64,000 nucleotides of DNA from Icerya purchasi (GCA_039619475.1 CM077116.1:372001-436000), one strand, 5' to 3'; positions 11,085 through 23,264 are shown, counted from the first letter of the stretch. The notes: generated from the sequence alone by a model not told the origin. Program-made: numbers and translations.

Positions 11085-11280
11085 TAGGAAAATGCCGAGC
11101 ACACGTAGCGCAGTTTTTGTAACTCAGTCACATGCTCGACGCAATTAAGCAGTTTCACGTACGCAGTACTGCGTCACAATATGCGCACTTACGTCTATTA
11201 CATGCTGTCGCAAAAACTGCGCGCTGGAGACGCAGTACTGAAGAGCTAGACTGCGTCTCAATGTGCACCTGGCCTAATTC
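11085..11280. repeat. Possible MITE remnant with inverted GCGCAGTTTTTG
   Basis: GCGCAGTTTTTGT near 11109 is repeated in inverted form as CGCAAAAACTGCGC near 11210, and the block ends with GTGCACCTGGCC, resembling in reverse the start of the 9755 block. Boundaries and family are uncertain. Confidence 0.3.
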
Positions 11281-11359
11281 TTCACTGATAAGTACTAATA
11301 TCGCTATGGATTTGATGGGATTTCAATCACCCTAACAAAAGAGAACACCACCTTTTTTC

Positions 11360-12830
11360 CAACACACTTAACATTCCTTTTTAATACCTTGGTAAATAAT
11401 AGAAAATCCCCAGAGGTATTAACGTTAAACACTATAGCTCCAATTTTTGAAAGTGGAAATAGCTTAGGAGTAAATAATTATCCACCTATTTGAATTCTAT
11501 CCACATTTTCCGATAACAAAAAATTTAGAAATAGGAAAAACGAGTGTTGCAGTTTGTCTTGATTTATGTAAAGCTTTTGATGTGATTGATCACCAGATAT
11601 TATTAAAGAAATTATATACCTGTAGATTTTGTGGTGGCATTTACAGCTGGTTTACTTCATATGTAACAAAAAAAAAAAAAATAAATTGTAACTAAATTAC
11701 TAAATGGTGTCCTGGGTAAACGTTTAGAACAGCAATATGGCGTATCATAAGGAATCACAAGGAATCACAAGGAACTGTATTGAGCCCGTTTATATTTTTA
11801 ATTTATATTCTGTTAGTTTGGAGTAAAATCTTTACCCATGATGGTGACGCCGTCTTAGTACCACGATATAGAAATATCCTATAAAGTCTGGTGGAGAGTG
11901 ATATCAAAAGGATACATAATTGACACGATAGCAATCACTTAATTTAGTTTATAGTTAAATATTTAAAGCTTTCATAGTGATTACTCGTAAAAAATAATTT
12001 TTGAAAACAACTGTGTTTAAAAAGAAATTTAATTCGCTTAACGTTTCGACTAGCTTACAGAGTTTGCTTCTGATGATAGCCAGAGTAAGCTGATCGAAAC
12101 GTTAAGCGAATTAAATTTCTTTTTAAACACAGTTGTTTTCGAAAATTATTTATTAGTTTATAGTTATTTACCTCAACATCAATGGGATGAGCTAATTGTA
12201 AGACGGAATGAAAATAACTTATTAAACAGGTCGTATGATGTGAAATACCTTGAAATCCAGTTTGACTGCAAATTAACATGGAACGAATATTTGGTATCAT
12301 TAAATAGTAAATTACAAAAGACGAATTTCATCATGTTTAACTATCTCGGCCAATTTTCGAGCAAATATCAGCTCAGACATATATATATTTAGTATTTTAT
12401 CAATCAGTATTAATGTACGGAATTATTCATTGCGGAAACGTAGCAGAATATCATCCAAAAACCTATTAAAAGTTTGCAAAAACTATTTTCAAAAGTTTGA
12501 ATAATATAAAGAACAAACCTAGCAATACCAGTGATGTTTCAATAGAAGCATCAAAACTATATAAAATGAACATAATATTATTTGTACTAAAAAATGAAAA
12601 TATTTTTCGAACAGAGCAAAGGGAGGAAAGTAAAAAATCATCAAATGCTGAGTGGGCCCAGATGCCTAAGATCAATAAATATCATATAAGAATGCAAGCT
12701 CCACATTATTTAACAACCTTCTAATTCAGTTAAAAGAACAATTAGGAAATTATAGAAAGAGGAGTAAAATTCTAGTTAGCCATTTTAATTATAATTTACT
12801 TTTTATTCCAGTTAAGCATATTAGTAATTG
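11360..12830 (+). pseudogene. CR1-like RT relic, related to the 5.3-kb copy
   Basis: Degraded plus-strand RT. Recognisable pieces include a segment ending NNYPPI near 11480 (family form nYRPIs), then NLEIGKTSVAVCLDLCKAFD near 11525-11580, which closely parallels NLEMGVSVAAVYLDLKKAFD of the 5.3-kb element. Next come a degraded equivalent of the PQGS...L motif near 11760, a YLEIQFDCKLTW block near 12247, and a C-terminal KINKYHIRMQ near 12670 matching NINKYHIRNQ. Codons between the first two pieces are missing, indicating an internal deletion. A Penelope-type foldback (11993-12150) is inserted in the middle. Several stops and frameshifts remain. It is an older copy of the same CR1-like lineage. 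Confidence 0.7.
11993..12150. repeat. Foldback of two inverted Penelope-type tails
   Basis: Left arm 11993-12058 is the near-perfect reverse complement of 12085-12150. The centre reads TCTGATGATAGCC and the right arm starts with a ...CGAAACG... motif. CTGATGA followed by a short stem and GAAACG is the hammerhead-ribozyme-like signature of Penelope-like element tails. The same arm sequence (GCTTAACGTTTCGACTAG) recurs at 27196-27213. Best read as a minimal head-to-head insertion of a PLE within the CR1-like relic. Confidence 0.65.
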
Positions 12831-13059
12831 ATCGACGGCATATTGTTAAACTTAGTTTATCGTACTTTACTATTTTCATTTAGTACATTATAATATCTGC
12901 TGTTGTATAATACATTATATTTTTATATTTTTCATTTATTACAACACAGAATGAAGCAACAGTTTAAAATATGGCATTATGTATTCCATTGTATGCATAT
13001 CGGTATGCGTATTCTCGTGTATATACGCATGTATACATATCACGATATAACGGTATGCC

Positions 13060-14745
13060 TTTATCTATCCACTCCTGGATGAAGGCTTTCTCCAAAACGT
13101 CTTCCAACCACTGCTATTTTGCGCTTTTGTCGACCAATTTTTTCCAGCTACCTTTGCTATGTCATCGTGCCATCGTGTCATAGGCCTTCCCTGTTTCTTT
13201 TTTTTTTTTTGTCTATCGGCTACCACTATAAGATCCGTTTAGACCGTCTATTGCCATTTCTTCGGGCTACGTGACCAGCCCATCCCTATTTTATTCTGGC
13301 CATCCGCTCCACTACATTCTCCAGCTGAGTTTGTTTCCGTGTCTACGCATTCTTTTTCTGATTCCATAATCTTATATCGAGCATTACCCACTCTTTGTGT
13401 AGGCTTATCCTTAGTCTCTCTTTTTTTTTGGTTGAGTATTCACTGTGAAAGCATTAAATATTTATGAAAGGTAAAAGTTTTTTTAATTTTTTGCTGAACA
13501 TAACCCGTAATCAATCAATCTGTTTCCTAATATTTCCTAGTAATTCGTATTATCTCCATAATTCTACAGCAGTTTACTCCACAATAATTGAAATTGAGAG
13601 CTCAAGTTCATGGATTTCTCTCAAAATTTCTTAAGATTGTTTCGGAATTTCTAGAATTCCCGTGGGATTATTGAAATTGCTAGGAATTCCTATGCAATTG
13701 CTGGAATTCTTACATGCTGTACACCAAACTTCCTCAGCGGCTTACCTCTTGACGCCTTCTCGCAATCCACGAATGCCATATATAGATCAATGTTGCATTC
13801 TCCACATTTCTGTATCAGCATTGTAATTGTTAATAGGTGTTCGTTTGTACTGAATCCTGACCTGAAGCCAGCCTGTTCTGGCGAGATAATAGTTCATATA
13901 ATTGCGACAGTAAACTGATTGTTGTATAATTTCTCAGATTTTGTATATCTTCTTTTTTATGTATAAGGACTACTTCTGCTTCCATTCATATACTTGGTAT
14001 CGTGGCTCCTTTGAAACATCGGTTAAAAAGTTGACAAATTGCACTTAGCATCGTGTCTCCACTATGTCGGGTCATCACCGCTAGGATTCTATCTGGCCCT
14101 GTTGCTTTGTTGCTTTTTATTGCTCGGAGCGCATTTCTTACTTCGTCTTTAGTTATTTTAAAAATTTCTTCAATATTTTCGTCCTCAATTTCTTCATAAG
14201 TGTCCTCTGTATTACCTTCGTATTACTTATATCTATAAAATAGTTTTTACCTCCTTCATCACTTTTTATTTGTTCATTACATGTCAGCACTTTTTATTTT
14301 TTGTTAATATCCGCATGACAATGCTTTTTTAAATACTTGTCAACAGTTTCCTGTGCCAAACCTGTGCTGAATTTCCTAATATCGTTTCTCATTTTCTTTC
14401 TTATCGTTTTGTTTAATTCTACCTATTGAATTAAGTTTTTATTCGTATCTACTTTTAGCACTCTTCGTAGCTTTAACAGCGGTTTACTTTCTGCACTTAA
14501 TCTGTTACTTACTATTCGTCTTTCGATGCTACTTTAATCGAATATTTTTTCATTATTTCCGCTTTAAACTTCGCTTCATCCTCAATTGTCGTTGTCGGTT
14601 TATTTAGCAGTGCAAGTAGCAAGTCTTTCTGGTATTGTTCTGCATGTTGTGCCAATTTTTTCATGTCTACTTTCACTGGCATCTATTTCATTCTATACTG
14701 TTTTATACGCTTCGGATTGTGATTTTTAGTTTGCCTCTTGCAATC
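13060..14745 (-). pseudogene. RTE-like retrotransposon relic (EN-RT linker and RT)
   Basis: Minus-strand translation in pieces gives, from 14745 leftward: a linker segment QHAEQYQKDLLLALLNKP; the RT entry motif EVRNALRAIKSNKATGPDRI near 14100 (family form v..aL..mk..Ka.GpD.i); QAGFRSGFSTNEH near 13850; a degenerate FVDCEKA block near 13780 (family form aFvD..kAFD); and at 13060-13180 a GRPMTRWHDDI block, the C-terminal GRP..RW.D motif. Many stops and frameshifts separate them, and 13440-13720 shows no similarity and may be a later insertion or decayed sequence. This lineage is often annotated as endonuclease-reverse transcriptase in insects. Non-functional. Confidence 0.65.
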
Positions 14746-15139
14746 TGTGATCACTACAATGCTTAGCGATGTAACATCTTGTACGATGTGCCGATTATTT
14801 GAAATAACGTAATCGATTGCGTTTTAATGGCATTGTTGAAGTACGAATTCAACTCACCGCAAAGGAAGAAATATATTCGCGTCCTGTAACGATGATTCAG
14901 GAGGCAGCCAAGATAGTTAATGGCATGATTCTTTAAAAATACAAGTCGTAACACTTCCAGCTCGATGCACAACTTGTTTTAAATGCCGACCTTTATTATA
15001 AAATTGTTGGCTCGAGTAAAAACAAAAAATTACAATTATAGTAGTTGTAGGAAAGTCACAATTAAAAGTTCGATCTCAACACATAGACAGAAAAGCTTAC
15101 CAATGCTTTATTCACCATCGACCGAATTCGATAGGCTAC
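14746..15139. other. No gene recognised
   Basis: Intergenic; the only open frame has no recognisable features. Confidence 0.4.
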
Positions 15140-15337
15140 AAATGAGAATAAAGTAATTCACAACAAATTAACTTTAATGTAAAAAAAAGCGTGGGGTGCT
15201 TACTACGTTTATAAAATAATTCGACCTACAAATAGTTAAAAAATAATAGAAAAAGTATAAACAATTGATATCAAAAGCACCCCACGCTTTCTTTTACATT
15301 AAAGTTAATTTGTTGTGAATTACTTTATTCTCATTTT
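15140..15337. repeat. 198-bp foldback MITE
   Basis: Arms 15140-15201 and 15274-15337 are near-perfect inverted repeats of about 62 bp (outer ends AAATGAGAATAAAGTAATTC, inner GCGTGGGGTGCTT), around a 72-base AT-rich loop. Size and structure fit a miniature inverted-repeat element. No target duplication is obvious, so the superfamily is unknown. Confidence 0.8.
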
Positions 15338-15654
15338 GAGCTTATTAGAAAAACTTAAAGTATATTGGCTTGGGAGATTTTCATCACTGTTGAATATTAT
15401 CTTTATATTTAAAAATTATTTTTTACTTTTTAGTTCACATTACTATAAAAGCGTGTTTTTTTTTAGTATTTTTAAAATATAATTTTATTAATATAGGTTG
15501 AACCAAATTTTTACCGGAAAAAAAATGCTTGTAAAGAGTTTATGTATTTAATGTTATCAGGTACGTTACAACAAAGCGTCCAAGGGTGCCCGGGCACCCA
15601 CTCAATTAAGATGGGCACCCCCCAGCAAAGGCTAACGTTTTAATGTAACACCTA

Positions 15655-17076
15655 ACACCTAGCCTTCCCACCAGGCCATTCTCTCCAAATGAGGTATACA
15701 AATGTCTCAAAAAAGCTCCTCTAAGGAAATCTCCTGGACTCGATGGAGTACCGGGAGAAATTCTAATTCACCTGCCCAAAAAATCTGCCACTCTTCTCTG
15801 TTTTATATTTAATGCCATCCTACGAATAGGTCACTATCCGAAATCATGGAAAAAATCTAAAATAATTATGATACCAAAACCCTTGAAACCGTTGTCTCTC
15901 ATGTCATCCTATAGACCAATCAGTTTGCTAAATACTCTCTCAAAAGTTTTCGAGAAATTAATCCTACAAAGAATAATTCCGGTAATTGAAAATAAAAAAT
16001 TGATACCAGTACATCAATTTGGTTTTCGAACACAGCATTCTACCATACAACAGTGCCATAGACTAGTGGATGCCATATCATCAGTGCTTGAAAAGGGAGA
16101 GGTATGCTCTGCGGTCTTTCTGGACGTCGCCCAGGCGTTTGACCGGGTTTGGCATACTGGGCTTTTATATAAACTCAAACAAATACTACCACCGGACTTA
16201 TACTTATTTTTTCAGTCCTATCTATTAAATAGGTCATTTATAGTAAATGTCAATGGTTCAATGTCTACGGAAGGTATGGTATCGGCCTCTGTTCCGCAGG
16301 GTAGCCTCCTTGGCCCGATTCTATACTCCATCTACACGGCTGACCTTCCTGTATCAAATCAGACAATTCTGGCCACATTTGCTGATGATATAGCAATACT
16401 GTCCTCAGATACTAATTGTACATATGCGAATAATGCAGTTCAGGACCATTTAAACAGGATAATGATCTGGGCCAAAAAATGGGGAATTAAATTTAGTGAG
16501 GAAAAATGTCAGCATATAACCTTCACGAACAGATACGTTACATGCCCTAAATTACAAATAAACAATGTAGAGCTCAAACAGGTAGACACAGTCAAGTATC
16601 TAGGCATGTACCTTGACCGTCGCCTTACGTGGCGCTTCCACGTTGCACAAATACGGAGAAAGCTAATCGCACACACTAAAAAGCTATCCTCGCTGATAGG
16701 CAATAAATCTAAATTAAGTATAAGGTTAAAAAGATCTATCTACTTGATGATTATAGCTCCGGTGTGGAGGTATGGCCTAGAACTATATGGAAATACAAGT
16801 AGAAGCAACCTTGCTCGTATTCAGAGTCAGCAGTCCATTATCCTCCGAGGGATTGCAGCAGCACCAAAATATGTTTCAAACCTAACTCTCCATCGAGATC
16901 TGCATGTTCCTTTTGTTAAATCAGTTCATACTCAACAGTACAGCAAATTTTTTGAAAATCTAAATCTACATCCCAATCCTAAAGTTAGTAGCATGTTTAT
17001 AAATACTCTTCCGGGTAATCCGAGAAGAAGGTTAAAGAGAAGGAAGTGGTGTCGTGACGCTCTTCCCATAACTTAA
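15655..17076 (+). CDS. Reverse transcriptase, Jockey-like clade (N-terminally truncated)
   Basis: 473 uninterrupted codons, open from the truncation point itself. Motifs in order: KSPGLDGVPGEIL; SSYRPISLLNTLSKVFEKL; HQFGFRTQHST; VFLDVAQAFDRVWH (catalytic Asp); SVPQGSLLGPILYSIYTADLP; FADDIAIL (catalytic Asp pair); VKYLGMYLDRRLTW; and a C-terminal RYGLELYG block, then LHRDLHVPFV. This is the standard Jockey-clade RT layout. The endonuclease and ORF1 are absent because of 5' truncation, so the copy cannot be autonomous, though its RT is undamaged. The first Met (15868) is within the domain and is not the native start. It reverse-transcribes its own RNA at a nicked target. Confidence 0.88.
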   Translation, partial: TPSLPTRPFSPNEVYKCLKKAPLRKSPGLDGVPGEILIHLPKKSATLLCFIFNAILRIGHYPKSWKKSKIIMIPKPLKPLSLMSSYRPISLLNTLSKVFEKLILQRIIPVIENKKLIPVHQFGFRTQHSTIQQCHRLVDAISSVLEKGEVCSAVFLDVAQAFDRVWHTGLLYKLKQILPPDLYLFFQSYLLNRSFIVNVNGSMSTEGMVSASVPQGSLLGPILYSIYTADLPVSNQTILATFADDIAILSSDTNCTYANNAVQDHLNRIMIWAKKWGIKFSEEKCQHITFTNRYVTCPKLQINNVELKQVDTVKYLGMYLDRRLTWRFHVAQIRRKLIAHTKKLSSLIGNKSKLSIRLKRSIYLMIIAPVWRYGLELYGNTSRSNLARIQSQQSIILRGIAAAPKYVSNLTLHRDLHVPFVKSVHTQQYSKFFENLNLHPNPKVSSMFINTLPGNPRRRLKRRKWCRDALPIT

Positions 17077-17214
17077 GTGCATTTAGTTTTAAATACGTTA
17101 GCATCAGTTATTATGACTCGAAACTTTTATCAAGTATTTACTTCACCGGACTCTGTTGTCCGACCAAACAGCAACGGTTACTATGGGATCCAGGTCATCT
17201 GACCCAAATAAACA

Positions 17215-17432
17215 TGACATGTATGGGTCACTCTTAACTTAGTGATTGCCATGGTGTTCGAATCTTTATCAGATATCATAAGAAGTAGACTTGCTACGTA
17301 TGGATAACGTTCTACAATAAACTTGACATGTATGGGTCACTCTTAACATAGTGATTGCCATGGTGTTCGAGTTTTTGTCAGATATCATAAGAAGTAGACT
17401 TGCTACGTATGGATAACGTTCCATAAGGCGAT
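17215..17432 (+). repeat. 109-bp tandem duplication in the 3' UTR of the Jockey-like element
   Basis: TGACATGTATGGGTCACTCT begins at 17215 (with one-base differences) and again at 17324. The two copies stay nearly identical to GCTACGTATGGATAACGTTC. Tandem 3' UTR repeats are known in several non-LTR families. Confidence 0.85.
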
Positions 17433-17848
17433 TGCTGTGGTGCTCGCACTCTTGCACACTAAATGCGTGCCGAGCTTTTATGAAATACACTAAATAGCAC
17501 TGTTATCATGACGATTGTGCTCTAAATATTACATTGTACACGCTGCTGTACTAATCTCATGTTGTTCTCTATTAAAATCCATCCCATTCGCTTTTTATAT
17601 CCTAAGGGCCATATGGTCAAAATTGTGCTGTACTGCTTATGTAGCTTTTCGTCCTTCTCTAGACTTTGTATCCCTTTTTATAAGTTGTAGTGAACTATTA
17701 TAAGCCAAACCCCTCACTGGAGGGCTTTGGATTAGTCACATTTCTATCATCATAATACATATATTAAAATTAATACTGGCGCTGTTTGTGGTCCCTCGAC
17801 TGGTACAGTGGAAAAAAAAAAAAAAAAAAAAAAAAAATGTAACACCTA

Positions 17849-19880
17849 TTCTGCGCAAACCAAATTTTATCGTAAGACCATATTTGGACAGTTTAGCACA
17901 AAATCTAATGGAAATCGAATAACTATGTAAATTGATGAAAAAAAATATTCTTTTAAACTTGGTGTTATGTTTGTAATTTTGAAAAAATTGTTATCCTTTT
18001 TTTATTTATTTTTTTTTGGTCATTAATAGATACATGCTGTGAGCACCCACTCACAATGTTAGGTTGTTGCGCCCGTAAATGTTATGTTTCTAGATTTCAC
18101 GGTCATAGCACTAAGCGTGCTCGAGTGAAGCAAATTTTTATTTTTTTTCCTATAGATAACTAATTTCCCTAATTTTCTTGTTTTTGATATTCCTTCCTCC
18201 TGTTGAATTTTGTTACTTTTTCATTTTTTCTTTACTTTTCCGATTTCCGCTTCGCTACTTCTTCTGCAAACGCTTATTATAATAACTTATTCTAGCGTCT
18301 CGGAATTAGTTGGCGCTTCGAGCATCCTGCCGCTTTCAGTTCCGTCACTGGTTAGGATGCAGTTGAATAAAAGGTAGAAACGCCTAATAGAACGATGAAA
18401 ATTTTATTCGAAAGAACAAAAATATTTTTTACTGAAGGAAATAGAAAGACCTTCAGCAAGAGATGAAAAATTTTAAATTAATTTAAACGCGCAAAAGACA
18501 CAACTTAATTAATATAAATAATTAATTATTAAAAGCTCAAAAATCATTTTTAACGTTTATTCTTTTAAAGAGTATGCAATATACTGGTAACATTTTTCTT
18601 TTCAATGTAGTATGTACGTTCTATCGCAAATGTAGATCCATCATTATCTTTGAGATATTTATATTATGATATTATTTCCATCAGCTAAAATAGTTTTTCT
18701 TTTCACATTCATTATTTTCCGCCATAGCATATACTGATTTGTATGCAACGTCATATTTGCAAACTATGTGTCCATCTATTGCTTTCGTCTTGCTTCGATT
18801 AACTCGCAAGTATTTACATGCGTTCAATTGTTTATTACCATATAAGTCTTCTCGCATTCTTACTTCTGTCCGTTTTATTTCTTTAATACTTTCATCGTGG
18901 ATCGTTTGCATACATGACGAATAGAACAGGTGCTCGGTTACACTATCCTGCAATATACCTTTTCATCTCTCATTTTTTTCTCTGTACATTTAATAGATTT
19001 ATAACGGTTTCCTTGCGTTCTACGTAATTTTGGAACCATTTCTTTGAACCATTACTGTTAATGCCAACAGTGTAAACTGCATTTTAAGTAAGACTAAAAA
19101 TCGCATAGGAACTTTTTGAATATTGAAAGACCAAAAACGGTTAAAAAAAAACACTTAAACGAAATTTTTTTTTATTATTTGCAGCACTAGAGCGGTTTTA
19201 CCAACGCATTCATCGGAGCAATGTGAGTAAATTTTTAACAAAATTTTTTTAAAAGATATTTTTGTTTTTAAAAATTTTTTTAGAAAAACAATAGGAATAA
19301 CATAAATGTGGAGTGTACCGAAAAAATATATTTTTGTAACTGATTTAAGATTGTTTTTTTAACGATTTTTTTTGATTTCTCGGACGCATTAACCATGAAC
19401 CTACACTCAGAAAAAAAAGAAGTAAAAAAGATGAAGTTAAAAATTTATAGTGGTCAGATAGCAATAAGTAAAGGGGGATTAATATAGCGCAAGTGATGAA
19501 AATAATGAAAGACAAAATATAAGATACGCATAAGGAAAAATTTCGTTTTATTCGAGTTTTTTTTTTTTAAACATTTCCCTAAGAGATAAATGTTTAACGT
19601 CCGCGAAAAGTTTATAAAATGTAATATTCAATGGCAAAAAGAAAAAGAAAAATTCGATTTTTTTTCATGTTTTTCAGAAAATGTGTGAATTAAACCAGAC
19701 GCCTTCCAGCTTGTTTTTAACTTCGCAAATGCGAAAATAGTAGTAATCTTCCTAAATATCGAAATTAAACATTTTATAATTTATATTTCCGTTTAAAGGG
19801 ACTAACAATTTAAAAAAAATAAAATAAATAAACAATATGTATGTAAACGAAAATCAAATTTTTTACGTTTACACTGTATA
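17849..19880. other. AT-rich intergenic DNA; one exon-like spot
   Basis: No convincing gene. At 19166-19224 a polypyrimidine run and TTATTTGCAG are followed 38 bases later by AATGTGAGTAAA, a possible acceptor-exon-donor arrangement, but no protein family supports it. Confidence 0.3.
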
Positions 19881-19889
19881 CTTCCGGTT

Positions 19890-20960
19890 CACATTCTTCT
19901 TCTTTCGGTGCCATGACCGTTCTCGATCTTAGGCTCATCTGATGGCAAGCTTGATTAATTCTTTGTAGGCACCCCTATCCTTTGCTGTGCGGAACAGTTC
20001 TTCAACACTGCAACCTGTCCATGTCTGCAGGTTCTTGAACCAAGATAATCTTGTTCGTCCAACTCTTTTTTTTCCTTCCACCTTTCCCATCAATATATTC
20101 TGCAGTAATGTGTACTTCGGCCCACGCATCACATGAACGAAGTATTCTATTTTTCTTCTTTTGGCAGTGTCAATCAGCTCCTTTTCTTTTCTCATCGTCT
20201 GTAATACCTCAGCGTTTGTCTTCTTTTTGGTCCACGGAATCCTGAGTAAACGTCTATAACACCAAAACCCAAAGGCTTCTAATCGGTGGAGCGTTCTGGA
20301 CGTCAATGTCCACGTTTCGACACCATATAGTAATACTGACCAGACATAACATTTCAGAGTTCTGAATCATAAATCAAGGTCCAAATCATGAGCTGCGAGT
20401 GTCTTCTTCATTTTCATGAAGGCAGAACGCGTTTGCTCAATACGACATCTAATTTCTCCGTCTGAGTTATCATTTTTATTAATCCAGGCACCGAGGTATT
20501 TGTATTTATCGACTTGTTCTGGTCTGCCATTGTTTATCACTATGTCAATAAGGTGTGGATCGTTTGAGATGACCATTACCTTCGTTTTCTTCACGTTAAT
20601 TATCAGTCCATATTTATTGCATACTTTTTCCATCGCTTTTGTTAATACAGTTAGGTCTTCTGCACATTCAGCCATCAAAACTGTGTCGTCCACATATCTG
20701 ATGCTATTGATATTTTCACCGTCGATTTTAACACCTTCTTCTCTGTCATAAAGAGCTTCTTTGAAGGCGTGTTCCGCGTATATATTAAACAGCAAAGGAG
20801 ACAATATACATCCTTGCCTTACTCCCTGTTCAATATTAATTGGATCTGATATTTTGTTGTTTTCTAATGGGATGACTGCGTTTTGGTGTAAGTAAAGATT
20901 TTTTATTATACGCTTATCCGCTTCATCTAGGCCAATAGTATCGAATATTTGGAACAATTA
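19890..20960 (-). mobile_element. RTE-like non-LTR element, 5'-truncated
   Basis: Minus-strand element whose RT frame is cut at about 20957. Its 3' end carries a short GGCACCGAAAGAAGAAGAA tail at about 19891-19912, as in related copies at 23265 and 27219, which also end in a GAAGAA-rich motif. Confidence 0.75.
19935..20957 (-). pseudogene. RTE-like reverse transcriptase with one in-frame TGA
   Basis: Two open stretches in the same frame (20957-20367 and 20366-19935) are separated only by a TGA at 20367-20369. Motifs in order: NIEQGVRQGCILSPLLFNIY; YVDDTVLMAE (catalytic Asp pair); INVKKTKVM; YKYLGAWI; EIRCRIEQTRSAFMKMK; the CYVWSVLLYGVETW block just past the TGA; FWCYRRLLRIPWTKKKTNAEV; a degenerate HVMRG (family GHv.R); and a final GKKRVGRTRLSWFKNL. 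Together these define the lineage usually labelled endonuclease-reverse transcriptase, here called RTE-like. The TGA most simply derives from a CGA Arg codon. The first RT motifs and the endonuclease are missing. Confidence 0.82.
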
Positions 20961-23253
20961 CTCGATACTTATTGCTACTGAACAAATTTATTCCAGTTTG
21001 ATTTGTTTTTCTTTTGCAATTTAGAAAAATGCGAAAAATGCTGTTTAGTTATTTTACACAATGATACGGCGTTAAAACGCAACTGATGCGTCTAGACTAT
21101 TTAATTAAAAAAAAAAAAAAAAGCGATTAAAAAAATTATTTACAAGTTATGGTTGTGCCTTCGAGCGCATAAACTACTGAAGTGTATAGAATTTTTTGAT
21201 AAAAACGCATACACACACACGCGTATATGCATATATATATATACATATGTGTGCGCGCGCGAATTCACAAGTCAACTCATATTTAGCCTATTTTTAAATT
21301 GTGATAGAAACTCACACGTGTTTTGATAGTTGCGTTTAATTCCGTGTCGGGGATATCTTTTGCATACATTTCTGTTGTAGTGCCATACGAAAACTTACCG
21401 ATATAGCCGTAGTTTAAGAGGAACACTTTTATCACTTTGGCGGGAATGATTGAGGAAGCAGTTATAAGGATCGAAAAATATCAATAAATTTTTAGTCAAC
21501 TTTTTCTTCTATATTATCCATACGATTTTTACAATCAGTTCCTTTGATTAAATTCTCACACATTTTCAATTATCGTACTAGTTTAAAACTTTACTGGTCT
21601 TACACCAACACCACATTATGTATTTGAGCAGTGCTATAGATCTTAATGAGGATAGAGATTTAAGGAAATGCGTAGTGTGAGCTCTCATTAACGCGAATCG
21701 AACCGAAATTTCTAAATATATAGTGATAACTGAATCAGTAGTGAGTGGGGTTTTGAAGGCCTTTACCGAAATTCTTTAAACAATCAACAAAATGTATAGG
21801 TATAAAAGTCTAAAGCACGGAATGCTCCGTAAACACGGTTTAATAGAATCAAATTGTAACAATGCGACTGTTATGTTTAAAAAAGAAAAAAGAAAAACCG
21901 TTTTTTAAGGTTTGAATTTTACAGTTATCTAGCTAACTGTTTAACAATTCAATTCGTCTTCGTGTTATTGCGAGCAAAAGAGGAAATAACATAAAAAATA
22001 TTGCGTTATATAATGTATTTACTCACAAAACCCCTTACTATAAACTCTGCAAAGGCCGGTGTAATGCAAATTAGTTCAAAGTAAAGAGTATAAATTTATA
22101 TTTATTTATATTTATTAGACCGGTATACTTTGGGAATTTGATCAGAACATAAACTCTCTGAAGTGGAAAGAAAAATATATTGTAAAATTTTCAGAGTAGA
22201 ACAAATAAGAATGTGAGCGACTGAAACGGGATTGTAACATAAAGAGTAGATAGGAGAAGGGTCTTCGGATAAGAGGTAAGTAAGCTTGATATGCTCTGTG
22301 AGAAAACGGAGGAACCAGAATGTCAGTTTGTTGGCAACCGGAAAACGTGTTGAGCTGACATGGAACTTGAAATATGACACTGTTGCCTTTGTTGCAGGTT
22401 CAGGATAAAAAACCAATACGATTAACGCAAAATATTAAGTCTCATATTATCACTTGTTATTCGGACATCCCCTTGCGTTATTCGCTCGAAGTGCGTAGAT
22501 TTTAGGCAAGAATAAAATTTTCTTTAAACAATATTACCGTTACACTGTAAAGAAAATTCAAAAAAATGCCATTACATTTGTTCTCGTCACCAATGTAGCT
22601 GAACAAGAATACTGCTTTGGAAAGTATTTTACCTGACTTCAATGTAAATTATTTAAGCGACCAAAAGAATTTAATAGAACTGCTTCGATGCGAGCAGTTT
22701 GAAAGATTTCATATCAGCCAAATATCCTAAAGCACTTTATACACATCGTTTACCGCATCGTTTGAATTTACGCCTTAGTAGTTCTTTGGAAATTCCTCAG
22801 GATAAAATGGAACAGGAAATACTGTACTCTCGTATATTGATAAAACAAAGTAGTATATTACAAAAATAATAATAATAATAACAATAATAATAATAATAAT
22901 AATAAAAACGTGAAACAAAGAACGTCCGTTTTTACCGAAATATTATGAAATAAAATAAGTGGAATAACATGAAACTATAGCTCCACATTTATAACTTCCT
23001 TTATTGATATTTCTTCCGTTCTGTTGAAACTAATGAGTGTCTGAAGAAACTATTTCTTTTCGTAATTCCTTTTCAGATTTTCCTTTTACATTAGGATTAG
23101 AATAATGACATTTAATTTTAGGCTTTCGGAATATCCAGTTACAAAATTTAAATTTAGTAATTTAGTAATTATTTTGGAAAGACTAGGCAAAGTTTCGGAA
23201 ACCCTAAAAAATGGAACTACAAAATAATGCACAAATATAATTTATTGAAATCT
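20961..23253. other. Intergenic DNA with simple repeats
   Basis: Includes CA/TA/CG dinucleotide runs at about 21207-21261 and an AAT repeat at 22868-22905. A 104-codon minus-strand frame at 22102-22416 has no recognisable motif and an overlapping alternative frame of similar length, so no gene is called. Confidence 0.45.
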
Positions 23254-23264
23254 CCAAAGAAATT

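Larger units (their letters stand above)
15655..17835 (+). mobile_element. Jockey-like non-LTR element, 5'-truncated, with 13-bp TSD
   Basis: The insertion is bounded exactly by the direct repeat AATGTAACACCTA at 15642-15654 and 17836-17848. It starts inside the RT frame, has a 735-base 3' untranslated region that includes a duplicated 109-bp block, and ends with about 24 A residues. The clean TSD and uninterrupted frame mean a recent insertion. Confidence 0.93.

Noticed and set aside
18681..18953. Minus-strand 90-codon frame
   Set aside because: Amino-acid composition is fairly protein-like but there is no family motif or splice context; too weak to call.
22102..22416. Minus-strand 104-codon frame
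   Set aside because: No recognisable domain, an overlapping alternative frame of similar length, and no supporting signals.
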